From contig DAXT01000017.1 in the NCBI GenBank assembly GCA_002506535.1, positions 62,001 through 126,000 on the forward strand: DNA of 64,000 nt, read 5' to 3'. Each line of letters opens with the position of its first letter. Position 1 is the first letter of the stretch. Position numbers and translations under genes: made by a program. Below, in pieces: positions 24,447 through 31,998 of this stretch. The DNA comes from Methanothrix harundinacea. GTDB lineage: Archaea; Halobacteriota; Methanosarcinia; Methanotrichales; Methanotrichaceae. The notes beneath the pieces were generated by a model. That model was not told where the DNA came from. It did no database searches and was given only the letters and a program-made list of their open reading frames with translations.

Positions 24447-24536
24447 GGGAGCCCCCGTACCGGAGATCCGGCGTCTGAAGGCAGGCGGCCCCTCATCGCC
24501 ACCTTCGAAACGAAAGGGGTCCGGATGTGATCGGTC

Positions 24537-26348
24537 ATGAAGCAGAAATCGAGGAAGGCGAAGAAGGGGAAGGGCCAGCCCGAGTCAAACCTGAGAACCC
24601 CCATAGTCTGCGTGATGGGGCACGTGGACCACGGCAAGACGACCCTTCTCGACAAGATCAGGGGCACCACCATCGCCGACGGCGAAGCTGGCGCCATAAC
24701 CCAGCATATCGGAGCTACAGAGATTCCCCTCAACGTCATAAAGGAGGTCTGCGGACCCCTCTATAGAGGAGACTTCCAGATACCCGGCCTCCTCTTCATC
24801 GACACCCCCGGCCACCATTCCTTCACATCCCTGCGGAGCAGAGGCGGATCTCTCGCCGACCTTGCCATCCTCATCGTCGACGTCAACGAGGGGTTCCAAC
24901 CCCAGACGATAGAGTCGATAAACATCCTCAAACGGTACCGGACCCCCTTTGTGGTGGCGGCAAACAAGATAGATCGGATATCCGGATGGATGCCTTTGGA
25001 GGGGGCGCCCCTCGCCAAGACCCTAAAATCCCAGAGCGACCGGGTCCGCGGGGACCTGGACAACCGGATCTACGAGCTGATCGGGGAGCTCTACAAGCAC
25101 GGCTTCAATTCGGACCGGTACGACAGGATCAGCGACTTCACCAAGAACGTGGGGGTAGTCCCGATAAGCTCCATCTCCGGGGAGGGTGTCCCGGACCTTC
25201 TGATGGTCCTCCTGGGGCTCGCTCAGAAGTTCTTGAAGGAGAACCTGATGGTGAGGGCGAGCGGCCCCGGCGTCGGGACGATCCTGGAGGTTAAGGAGGA
25301 GAGGGGCCTTGGGACGACCCTCGACGTCATCCTCTACGACGGCGAGTTCCGGGCCGGGGATACCATCGTCGTCGGAACCCTGAAGGAGCCGATCGTCACC
25401 AAGATCAGGGCCCTTCTGAAGCCGCGGCCCCTCTCGGAGATAAGAAGCGAAGAGCGGTTCCTTCCTGTGAAGCACGTGGCTGCCGCCAGCGGCGTCAAGG
25501 TATCGGCGCCGAAGATAGAGACCGCCCTTGCGGGCTCCACCATCAGGGTGGTGATGGAGGGCGAAGATGTCGATCTTGTCGCCGATGAGGTCAGGTCGGA
25601 GCTGGAGACGGCGAGGATAGATACCGAGAACGTCGGGGTGATCATCAAGACCGACACCATCGGGTCCCTGGAGGCTCTGGTGGGGGAGCTGGAGTCCAAG
25701 GAGATACCTATCCACGCCGCCGACGTCGGCCCCGTCACCAGAAGGGACGTCATCAGGGCGGACGCCATCAAAGATCCCCTCTATTCTGCGGTCTTGGGCT
25801 TCAACGTCAAGATACTCCCCGACGCCCTCGCCGAGGTCCAGAAGAGCGATGTGCCTATCTTCCTCTCCGACGTCATCTATACCCTCCTCGAGAACTATGA
25901 AGACTGGGTCGATGACCAGAAGATGAGGATGGAGCAGGAGAGGCTCAAGGCGGTGATAAGGCCCGGGATGATCAGGATCATCCCAGACTATGTCTTCAGG
26001 CAGTCCAAGCCCGCGGTGGTGGGGGTCCAGGTGGTGGGGGGCCAGATTACAAACAGCGTCACCCTGATGAGGGAAGACGGGGCCCTCGTCGGGACGGTGA
26101 AGGGCGTCCAGATGAGCGGCGAGAACGTCGGATCTGCCAGCGTCGGGAAAGAGGTGGCGGTCTCCATCGACGGTCCCACCGTCGGCCGCCAGATCCACGA
26201 GGGGGATATCCTCTACGTCAACATCCCCGAGCGGCACGTCAAGATCATCGAGGCGGAGCTGAAGCAGAGGTTCTCCGAGGACGAACTGGAGGCTCTGGAG
26301 AAGTTCCTGGAGATCAAGAGGAGCAAAGACCCCTTCTGGGGGCGCTAA
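24537..26348 (+). CDS. infB: Translation initiation factor IF-2 (aIF5B)
   Basis: A 603-residue archaeal/eukaryotic-type initiation GTPase that promotes subunit joining. GTPase motifs: G1 GHVDHGKTTL at about 28-37, G3 DTPGHHSF at about 84-91, G4 NKIDR at about 136-140. Domains II-IV follow (IIKTDTIGSLEALVGELESK, GMIRIIPDYVFRQSKPAVVG). There is no long bacterial-type N-terminal extension. It ends the L7Ae operon. Confidence 0.96.
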   Translation: MKQKSRKAKKGKGQPESNLRTPIVCVMGHVDHGKTTLLDKIRGTTIADGEAGAITQHIGATEIPLNVIKEVCGPLYRGDFQIPGLLFIDTPGHHSFTSLRSRGGSLADLAILIVDVNEGFQPQTIESINILKRYRTPFVVAANKIDRISGWMPLEGAPLAKTLKSQSDRVRGDLDNRIYELIGELYKHGFNSDRYDRISDFTKNVGVVPISSISGEGVPDLLMVLLGLAQKFLKENLMVRASGPGVGTILEVKEERGLGTTLDVILYDGEFRAGDTIVVGTLKEPIVTKIRALLKPRPLSEIRSEERFLPVKHVAAASGVKVSAPKIETALAGSTIRVVMEGEDVDLVADEVRSELETARIDTENVGVIIKTDTIGSLEALVGELESKEIPIHAADVGPVTRRDVIRADAIKDPLYSAVLGFNVKILPDALAEVQKSDVPIFLSDVIYTLLENYEDWVDDQKMRMEQERLKAVIRPGMIRIIPDYVFRQSKPAVVGVQVVGGQITNSVTLMREDGALVGTVKGVQMSGENVGSASVGKEVAVSIDGPTVGRQIHEGDILYVNIPERHVKIIEAELKQRFSEDELEALEKFLEIKRSKDPFWGR

Positions 26349-26364
26349 CCCTCCGGCCAGAACC

Positions 26365-26377
26365 GTTAAATGTTTTT
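26365..26377 (+). promoter_or_regulatory. TATA element downstream of infB
   Basis: GTTAAATGTTTTT lies 17 bp after the infB stop. It predicts transcription starting near 26395, just ahead of the folded sequence at 26401, rather than at the protein gene 150 bp on. Confidence 0.4.
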
Positions 26378-26400
26378 GCTCTAAATCTAAGTCCGGGATG

Positions 26401-26475
26401 GCGGCTGCGCCCCTGGGGGTCGGATGGGGTTGTATCGATCCATCTCGTCAAGTGTCGGTCTTGAGCGTCAGCCGC
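26401..26475 (+). ncRNA. Candidate structured RNA with a 7-bp closing stem
   Basis: In the 168-bp gap between infB and the next gene, GCGGCTG (26401-26407) pairs perfectly with CAGCCGC (26469-26475). Two perfect 5-bp hairpins are enclosed: GATGG/CCATC (26423-26427 with 26440-26444, 12-nt loop) and TCAAG/CTTGA (26448-26452 with 26460-26464, 7-nt loop). A weak CCC/GGG pairing sits at 26410-26418. The layout is cloverleaf-like, but T-loop, discriminator and CCA are wrong for a tRNA. It may be a small RNA or the leader of the gene at 26517. Confidence 0.4.
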
Positions 26476-26516
26476 TTAAATGAAGGATGAGAATAGCCGT
26501 TCAAGGGTGAGCTTAT

Positions 26517-26951
26517 ATGAAGGCGAGTCTGGTGGTTCTTGGGCTGATAATATCGATATCAGCCATGGTCGCCCTGGCATTCGGCCAGGTCGAATTCTCC
26601 TTTGGAGAAGAGAGGGCGATGGAGAGGTTTGAGAGGGGGATGAGCGGTCCCTGGACGGGAGGAGAGAGATATCCGGGGTGGCAGCCCTTCTCCTTCACCA
26701 AGCCGGAGTTCTCCGGCATCAAAACTCCGCTGCATAAGGAGATGGATGAGGCGAAGCTGGACCTCGAGGATCTGGCCCTCCTCGGCTATGTCACGGTGGT
26801 AAGCGGCAACCTGACGGTCGCCGACCCCGTCGAGGGCGGGTTTACTATACCCCTGCTGGCGGGAACTTACCCGATCCGCGGGGTCGTCGACGAGACGGAG
26901 GGGCTGAAAGCCCTGTATATCGATCTCATGCCCAAGGACCAGATCACCTGA
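26517..26951 (+). CDS. Small secreted hypothetical protein
   Basis: A 144-residue protein with a signal peptide (SLVVLGLIISISAMVALAFG). The mature part is acidic and aromatic near its start (WTGGERYPGWQPFSFTKPEF), then shows a beta segment (GYVTVVSGNLTVADPVEGGF). The end LKALYIDLMPKDQIT looks compact. Family not recognised. The T-rich stretch after the stop (about 26965-26971) could end transcription. Confidence 0.6.
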   Translation: MKASLVVLGLIISISAMVALAFGQVEFSFGEERAMERFERGMSGPWTGGERYPGWQPFSFTKPEFSGIKTPLHKEMDEAKLDLEDLALLGYVTVVSGNLTVADPVEGGFTIPLLAGTYPIRGVVDETEGLKALYIDLMPKDQIT

Positions 26952-27088
26952 GGTCCGATCCCCATTTTTTATAATTTCACTTTTGAGGCTACTACTCCCC
27001 GTTTAAGATTCTTCTGGCGAGGATCCTCCCTGTCTCGATGGGCTGTCCATCCTAAATCTTCATATCTTTTGTGAACTCGTCTCAAACA

Positions 27089-27098
27089 GATATAAATC
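27089..27098 (+). promoter_or_regulatory. TATA box of glnA
   Basis: AGATATAAAT, about 40 bp before the ATG, followed directly by a G/C hairpin (27100-27122), CCGGGGGAGG with CCTCCCCGG and one bulged G. The hairpin spans the predicted transcription start and may affect initiation or leader stability. I saw no GGAA-N6-TTCC NrpR-type operator. Confidence 0.5.
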
Positions 27099-27134
27099 GC
27101 CGGGGGAGGGTCTCCTCCCCGGAGGCGATAAGAG

Positions 27135-28472
27135 ATGTCAACGTCGTCCGGCAAGGACAAGGTGTTTGAGGCGATAGAGTCAAAGGGCGTAAAGTTCGTT
27201 CGATTGTGGTTCACAGATATCCTGGGCCTTCCCAAGAGCTTTGCGATCTCTCCATCGGAGCTGGAAGGGGCCTTTGAAGAAGGGATGGGCTTTGACGGAT
27301 CTTCTATCCAGGGGTTCGCCCGGATCGAAGAGAGCGACATGGTGGCTAAGCCCGACCCCGAGACCTTTCAGATCCTACCCTGGAGGGCGAAGGAGGGGCA
27401 GAACGTCGGGAGGATGTTCTGCGACATCCTGGAGCCGGGCGGGAAGCCCTACGAGGGGGACCCGAGGTACGTCCTGAAGAGGAACCTGGCGGCTCTGAAG
27501 GAGATGGGCTACGACCTCTTCGTCGGCCCGGAGCTGGAGTACTTCTACTTCAAAGACGATAAGGGGACCGAGATCCTGGACAAGGGTGGCTACTTCGACG
27601 CCATGACTACGATGGACGCGGGCAGCAACCTGCGGCGGGACACGATCCTGACCCTGGAGTCGATGGGGATCAACGTCGAGTACAGCCACCACGAAGTCGC
27701 CCCCTCCCAGCACGAGATAGACCTCCGCTACCAGGAGGCTCAGAAGATGGCGGACATCGTCATGACCTACAGGATCGTCGTAAAAGAGATAGCCCAGCAG
27801 CACGGCTACTACGCCACCTTCATGCCCAAGCCGATCTTCGGGGAGAACGGGACGGGGATGCACGTCCACCAGTCCCTATTCAAGGGAGGCAGGAACGCCT
27901 TCTTCGATCCCGGGGACCCGTATCACCTCTCAGATATCGGCAAATACTACATAGCGGGCCTTCTCAAGAACGCTCCCGTCATCACGGCCGTCACAAACCA
28001 GTGGGTCAACTCCTACAAGAGGCTCGTACCCGGATACGAGGCTCCCGTCTACATATCCTGGGCGAGGAGGAACAGGTCGGCCCTCGTCCGGATGCCGATG
28101 TACAAGCCCGGAAAGGAGAACGCTACCAGGGTCGAGTATCGGAGCCCCGATCCGGGGGCAAACCCGTACCTCGCCTTTGCGGTGATGCTGGCGGCCGGTA
28201 TCGACGGCATCAAGAACAGGTACGAGCTCCCCGAGCCTATCGAGCGGGACATATTCAAGATGACCGAGGCGGAGAAGGAGAAGGCGGGGATCAGGTCCCT
28301 TCCGGGAAGCCTCATCGAGGCGCTGATGCTGACGGAGAAGAGCGATCTGATGAGAAAGACCCTCGGCGACCACATCTTCACCAACTTCATCGCATCGAAG
28401 AAGGTCGAATGGGATCAGTTCAGGACCGACGTCAGCAGGTGGGAGATAGAGAAGTATCTGCCGCTGCTTTAG
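27135..28472 (+). CDS. glnA: Glutamine synthetase, type I
   Basis: A 445-residue GSI enzyme that makes glutamine from glutamate, ammonia and ATP. Landmarks: FDGSSIQGFARIEESDM near 54-70, VGPELEYFYF, the ATP-binding MPKPIFGENGTGMHVHQS, and NPYLAFAVMLAAGIDGI. The late LPGSLIEAL replaces the tyrosine adenylylation loop of GSI-beta, so this is an alpha-type enzyme probably controlled by GlnK and feedback rather than adenylylation. amt and glnK follow. Confidence 0.96.
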   Translation: MSTSSGKDKVFEAIESKGVKFVRLWFTDILGLPKSFAISPSELEGAFEEGMGFDGSSIQGFARIEESDMVAKPDPETFQILPWRAKEGQNVGRMFCDILEPGGKPYEGDPRYVLKRNLAALKEMGYDLFVGPELEYFYFKDDKGTEILDKGGYFDAMTTMDAGSNLRRDTILTLESMGINVEYSHHEVAPSQHEIDLRYQEAQKMADIVMTYRIVVKEIAQQHGYYATFMPKPIFGENGTGMHVHQSLFKGGRNAFFDPGDPYHLSDIGKYYIAGLLKNAPVITAVTNQWVNSYKRLVPGYEAPVYISWARRNRSALVRMPMYKPGKENATRVEYRSPDPGANPYLAFAVMLAAGIDGIKNRYELPEPIERDIFKMTEAEKEKAGIRSLPGSLIEALMLTEKSDLMRKTLGDHIFTNFIASKKVEWDQFRTDVSRWEIEKYLPLL

Positions 28473-28781
28473 GCCTGCACCAGCAGGCTCCTCCACCAGA
28501 GGCCGCTCTTGAAGGCGGTCCCTGGGGGAGGATCGATCGGATCCGGCATGAGTTGAGACGATAGGGGAGCGCTCCCGCCCTTCCATCACAATGAGAGGAG
28601 ATATCCACCCTTTGGGGCGCGCCTCGATCGGACGGACATTCGTGCCGTCCTCCGGTCGATCTCCTTTTTTGGCTTTCCTCGGGCCGGCGGAGGGTCTTGC
28701 CGCCGCGACCAGAACTTCAGAGCCCATGCTCCCGGGAGGGGTATTTTGCACAGGAATATCAGCATCTTATCAAGTTCAGGT
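28473..28781. other. Non-coding stretch between glnA and amt
   Basis: About 310 bp with no convincing gene; the 73-codon frame at 28591-28812 has no family resemblance. A G/C hairpin (GGCGG with CCGCC) lies near 28686-28705. The 3' end becomes AT-rich where the amt promoter begins. Confidence 0.5.
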
Positions 28782-28820
28782 TATGAATTTTTCATATTAC
28801 TTAAGAAGATAGCATATCTT
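28782..28820 (+). promoter_or_regulatory. Two 15-bp palindromes before amt
   Basis: TATGAA-TTT-TTCATA at 28782-28796 and AAGATA-GCA-TATCTT at 28806-28820. Each has perfect 6-bp arms and a 3-bp spacer, with centres 24 bp apart. They end 13 bp before the probable TATA box (TTATTAAA, 28834-28841). The arrangement looks like two operators for a dimeric regulator; which protein binds is unknown. Confidence 0.5.
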
Positions 28821-28861
28821 GCCACAAATACGCTTATTAAATGAGCGACATTCTCTGGATC

Positions 28862-30133
28862 ATGGAGCTGCCTATTCGTACATTGTTGATCTTGTCGGCG
28901 CTGTTGGGGCTTGCGGGGACCGCCGCCGCCGGATCGGAGATAAACCCCGCCGACAACGCCTGGGTCCTCTTCAGCGCCGCCCTGGTACTTCTCATGATCC
29001 CCGGGGTGGGGCTCTTCTACGGCGGGATGGTCAGAAAGAAGAACGCCATCTCGACGATGATATTCAGCTTTGCGATCATGGCGACGATAAGCCTCCAGTG
29101 GATCTTCGTCGGGTACACCCTCGCCTTCGGACCCGACATCGGTGGCGTCATCGGCGGCCTCGACCACCTCGCCCTCAGGGGGGTGGGGATGGAACCGATG
29201 GAGGGGCTGACCATACCCTCCCTCACCTTCATGATATTCCAGGCGATGTTCGCCATCATCACCGTCTCCCTGATCACGGGAAGCTACGTCGAGAGGATCA
29301 AGTTCAGCTCGTTTCTAGTCTTCTCCCTCGCCTGGGCTACCCTCGTCTACGACCCGATAGCCCACTGGGTCTGGGGCGGCGGGTTCCTCTCCTCCATGGG
29401 GGCCCTTGACTTCGCCGGCGGGATCGTCGTCCACATAAGCGCCGGGGTCTCGGCCCTCGCGATAGCGATGGTCATCGGTCCCAGGAGGGGCTTTGGGAGG
29501 GACCCGATGGAGCCCCACAACATACCAACCACCGTCCTGGGGGCCGCCCTCCTCTGGTTTGGGTGGTTTGGGTTCAACGCAGGCTCCGCCTTAGCCGCCG
29601 ACGGGATCGCCGCCAACGCCTTCGTCGCCACCAACACCTCCGCAGCCGCCGCGGCCACCACCTGGATGTTCCTCTCCTGGCGGGACCGGGCCCCCAACGC
29701 CCTGGGGATTGTGACGGGGGCGGTGGCGGGGCTTGCGGCAATAACGCCAGCCGCTGGATTTGTGACCCCCATCGCGGCGGTGCCGATAGGGATCGGGGCC
29801 GCCGTCGTCGGATACTACGCGATCCTCTTTATCCGGGGCGGCAAGAAGGTCGACGACTCCCTGGACGTCCTGGCATGCCACGGGATAGGGTCGACCTGGG
29901 GGGTCATCGCCACCGGGATCTTCGCGTCGATAGGAGCCGCGGGCCTCCTGGCGGGAAACCCCTCCCAGCTTCTGGTTCAGACGGCGGCCGTCGCCGTAGT
30001 CTGGGTCTACTCCTTCGCCGTCACCTTCGGTATCGCAAAGGCTGTAGACGCGGCCATGGGCCTTCGGGTGGGAAACGACGAGGAGACGGTGGGCCTCGAC
30101 ATCAGCCAGCACGGCGAGGGGGCTTACTCCTGA
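28862..30133 (+). CDS. amt: Ammonium transporter Amt
   Basis: A 423-residue Amt/Rh channel with 11 expected membrane helices after a signal peptide (PIRTLLILSALLGLAGTAAA). Family segments include VGLFYGGMVRKKNA, the pore region (AHWVWGGGFLSSMGALDFAGGIVVH), WFGWFGFNAGSAL and the late DVLACHGIGSTWG carrying a pore histidine. An in-frame ATG at 28841 exists, but it overlaps the TTATTAAA box, so I favour ATG 28862, which that box would make leaderless. glnK follows 67 bp later, the usual amt-glnK pairing. Confidence 0.95.
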   Translation: MELPIRTLLILSALLGLAGTAAAGSEINPADNAWVLFSAALVLLMIPGVGLFYGGMVRKKNAISTMIFSFAIMATISLQWIFVGYTLAFGPDIGGVIGGLDHLALRGVGMEPMEGLTIPSLTFMIFQAMFAIITVSLITGSYVERIKFSSFLVFSLAWATLVYDPIAHWVWGGGFLSSMGALDFAGGIVVHISAGVSALAIAMVIGPRRGFGRDPMEPHNIPTTVLGAALLWFGWFGFNAGSALAADGIAANAFVATNTSAAAAATTWMFLSWRDRAPNALGIVTGAVAGLAAITPAAGFVTPIAAVPIGIGAAVVGYYAILFIRGGKKVDDSLDVLACHGIGSTWGVIATGIFASIGAAGLLAGNPSQLLVQTAAVAVVWVYSFAVTFGIAKAVDAAMGLRVGNDEETVGLDISQHGEGAYS

Positions 30134-30200
30134 TATCTCAGGCGAAGGGGACGGGTTTGACGATGATGACGATGATCTGGATCCAAGGAGATGATCTCTT

Positions 30201-30539
30201 ATGAAGAAGGTTGAGGCTATAATAAGGCCCGAGAGGCTGAGCGCGGTGAGGGATCTCCTCGACAGGAACGGCTTTCCCGGGATGTCGGCGACGGAGATCA
30301 AGGGGAGGGGCCGGCAGAAGGGGGTCACCCTCCAGTGGCGGGCCGGGGACTACAAGGTGGAGTTTCTCCCGAAGGTTAAGCTTGAGGTGGTGGTGGAGGA
30401 TGGAGATGCAGACCGGCTCATAGACCTGATCTGCGAGGCGGCCCACACCGGCGAGGCGGGGGACGGCAAGATCTTCGTCTATCCGGTGGAGGAGGTCGTC
30501 AGGGTGAGGACGAAGGAGAGGGGCTCGGCTGCGGTCTGA
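30201..30539 (+). CDS. glnK: Nitrogen regulatory protein P-II (GlnK type)
   Basis: A 112-residue PII signalling protein that senses ATP/ADP and 2-oxoglutarate and blocks AmtB when nitrogen is ample. The T-loop is present (GRGRQKGVTLQWRAGDYKVE) with Tyr51 retained; residue 46 is Trp where Tyr is common. The C-terminal signature TGEAGDGKIFVYPVEEVVRV is intact. It lies downstream of amt on the same strand. Confidence 0.95.
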   Translation: MKKVEAIIRPERLSAVRDLLDRNGFPGMSATEIKGRGRQKGVTLQWRAGDYKVEFLPKVKLEVVVEDGDADRLIDLICEAAHTGEAGDGKIFVYPVEEVVRVRTKERGSAAV

Positions 30540-30579
30540 TCCCCCGGTCTATCGTCTGGCCCATCCGGTCTATCGCCGG

Positions 30580-31767
30580 CTACCTCCTCCCGATCCAGCG
30601 GCCTTCATCGTCGTAGTTCATCGACCTCTCCCACCCTCCTGCCCTCCAGACGGCGTCGAAGGCGGGCCTCAAGACCTCTTCGGCCTTCCTCCCGAAGCTC
30701 TCCACTGTGATCTCGGGGACGATGAGGGCATCCCGATCGATCTTGACGTCCTTATTGCCCGAGAACTCCGGGGTGCAGACCAGAATCGACCTCCCCTTGA
30801 CGCCTAGGAGGCTCACCATCACGAAGACAGGAGGCTCGACCCCCAGCCGCTCCATCATGGAGGTGTACCGAGGAAGCGCCTCCAGGAGGGCCGATTCATA
30901 TCGGAGGCTCGGTATCGTCTTCTCCCCGAGATCCTTCGAACGGTCGCCCAGGATGACGGAGTCGACGGCCTCGACGATACCGCTGACGAAGACCTGGGTG
31001 TAGGAGCCCCGGTCGTCGTAGGTGAGGAGGCCATCGAAGTTGTACCTCCATCCTGAGAAGAGGCCCGTCAGGGGGAGGGGGAGAGCGCCCCTGCCGCTCC
31101 TGTAGTCCCGAACGAGGGATGATACGTCGAAGGACGACGAAGGCTCGAAGGCGGCGAAAGGGATGATTGAGAAGACGATCTTGGGGCCGTCCCCCAGGGG
31201 GGCGGGGGTCTCGGCGGCGACGATCCTCCCCAGGGCCGATGACCGGTGCTCTCTCATCATCTCGACGGCGGTCCCGGTGAGGGAGAAGGCGGTCCTGATC
31301 TCGAAGACGTCGAGGGGATACTTTCCGGCGGAGTTTCGAGAGTAAAACCGGGAGGACCCCTTGGTGATCATGTGGGGGGAGGCCCAGCTCCTGGGGATCC
31401 GGACGACGATGACAGACCCGCCCCCCGAGAGGGGGACGGCCCTCATGGATATGCCGGGGATCCGGGGGGCGATCCCCGTCTGGACCATCGACTCGAGGCG
31501 GAGGATCTCGTGGTCGGGGTCGATATCCGATAGGCCACATATCCGGACGGGGACCCCGTTCTCCTCGTCGATCCCGTAGAGGAGGTGGCCTCCGGAGGCG
31601 TTGGCAAAGGAGGAGACGTCCCGGAGAAACTCCTTCTTCTCCAGGTCCGACGGTCCCGGAAGGCTCCTCTTGTAGTCGATGACCTTGCTCTCCGGGACTT
31701 CGTCGTCCAAAAGGGCCCGGATCTCCGACTCCTCCAGGAGGTCGAGGGGCTTATCTTCGAGGGTCAT
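30580..31767 (-). CDS. AlbA_2 (Schlafen-like) domain protein
   Basis: A 395-residue protein. Residues about 20-135 form an AlbA_2 domain: ESKVIDYKRSLPG, LRDVSSFANASGGHLLYGID and a later SSRFYSRNSAGKYPLDV. This domain is the putative nucleic-acid/ATP-binding module of Schlafen-like proteins. The remaining 250 residues are alpha/beta and unrecognised. Similar proteins are found near defence genes and as stand-alone regulators; nothing here decides between these. ATG 31767 is preferred over the TTG at 31782. Confidence 0.72.
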   Translation of the reverse strand: MTLEDKPLDLLEESEIRALLDDEVPESKVIDYKRSLPGPSDLEKKEFLRDVSSFANASGGHLLYGIDEENGVPVRICGLSDIDPDHEILRLESMVQTGIAPRIPGISMRAVPLSGGGSVIVVRIPRSWASPHMITKGSSRFYSRNSAGKYPLDVFEIRTAFSLTGTAVEMMREHRSSALGRIVAAETPAPLGDGPKIVFSIIPFAAFEPSSSFDVSSLVRDYRSGRGALPLPLTGLFSGWRYNFDGLLTYDDRGSYTQVFVSGIVEAVDSVILGDRSKDLGEKTIPSLRYESALLEALPRYTSMMERLGVEPPVFVMVSLLGVKGRSILVCTPEFSGNKDVKIDRDALIVPEITVESFGRKAEEVLRPAFDAVWRAGGWERSMNYDDEGRWIGRR

Positions 31768-31803
31768 GGCACCATCTTCCAAAGATCCTCCGGAGGATTT
31801 AGC

Positions 31804-31851
31804 GGTTGCGGATATGGATAGGTTGCGGATATGGATAGGTTGCGGATATGG
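31804..31851 (+). repeat. 17-bp tandem repeats, 2.8 copies
   Basis: GGTTGCGGATATGGATA at 31804-31820 and 31821-31837, with a 14-bp partial copy to 31851. They lie in the 231-bp gap between the divergent AlbA_2 and HEAT-repeat genes. The copies abut without spacers, so this is not a CRISPR array. Confidence 0.8.
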
Positions 31852-31998
31852 CGGTCGGATGAACCGTGATCGCCGGAGATGAAAAGATCTTTCTTGGATG
31901 GTGGCATCAGGCGGGCGGTTTCAGGCTGTTTATAGCTGTAAAGCGACGATATACTTTTCAACCTTCAGGACCGTCTCTTTCTGTCAGGGGATGCCGAT

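Noticed and set aside
25023..26237. 404-codon minus-strand frame inside infB
   Set aside because: A shadow of high-GC third-position bias opposite a conserved GTPase.
26401..26475. Cloverleaf-like fold as a tRNA gene
   Set aside because: The loops lack TTC-type T-loop bases, the D arm is poor, and no CCA or proper discriminator follows, although both true tRNAs here encode CCA.
28591..28812. 73-codon frame between glnA and amt
   Set aside because: No family resemblance, and it runs into the amt promoter palindromes.
26952..28861. NrpR operators (GGAA-N6-TTCC) before glnA or amt
   Set aside because: I looked for this spacing upstream of both genes and did not find it.
31804..31851. Short tandem repeats as a CRISPR array
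   Set aside because: Units abut directly with no spacers, and no cas gene is in the window. The same applies to 12140-12193.
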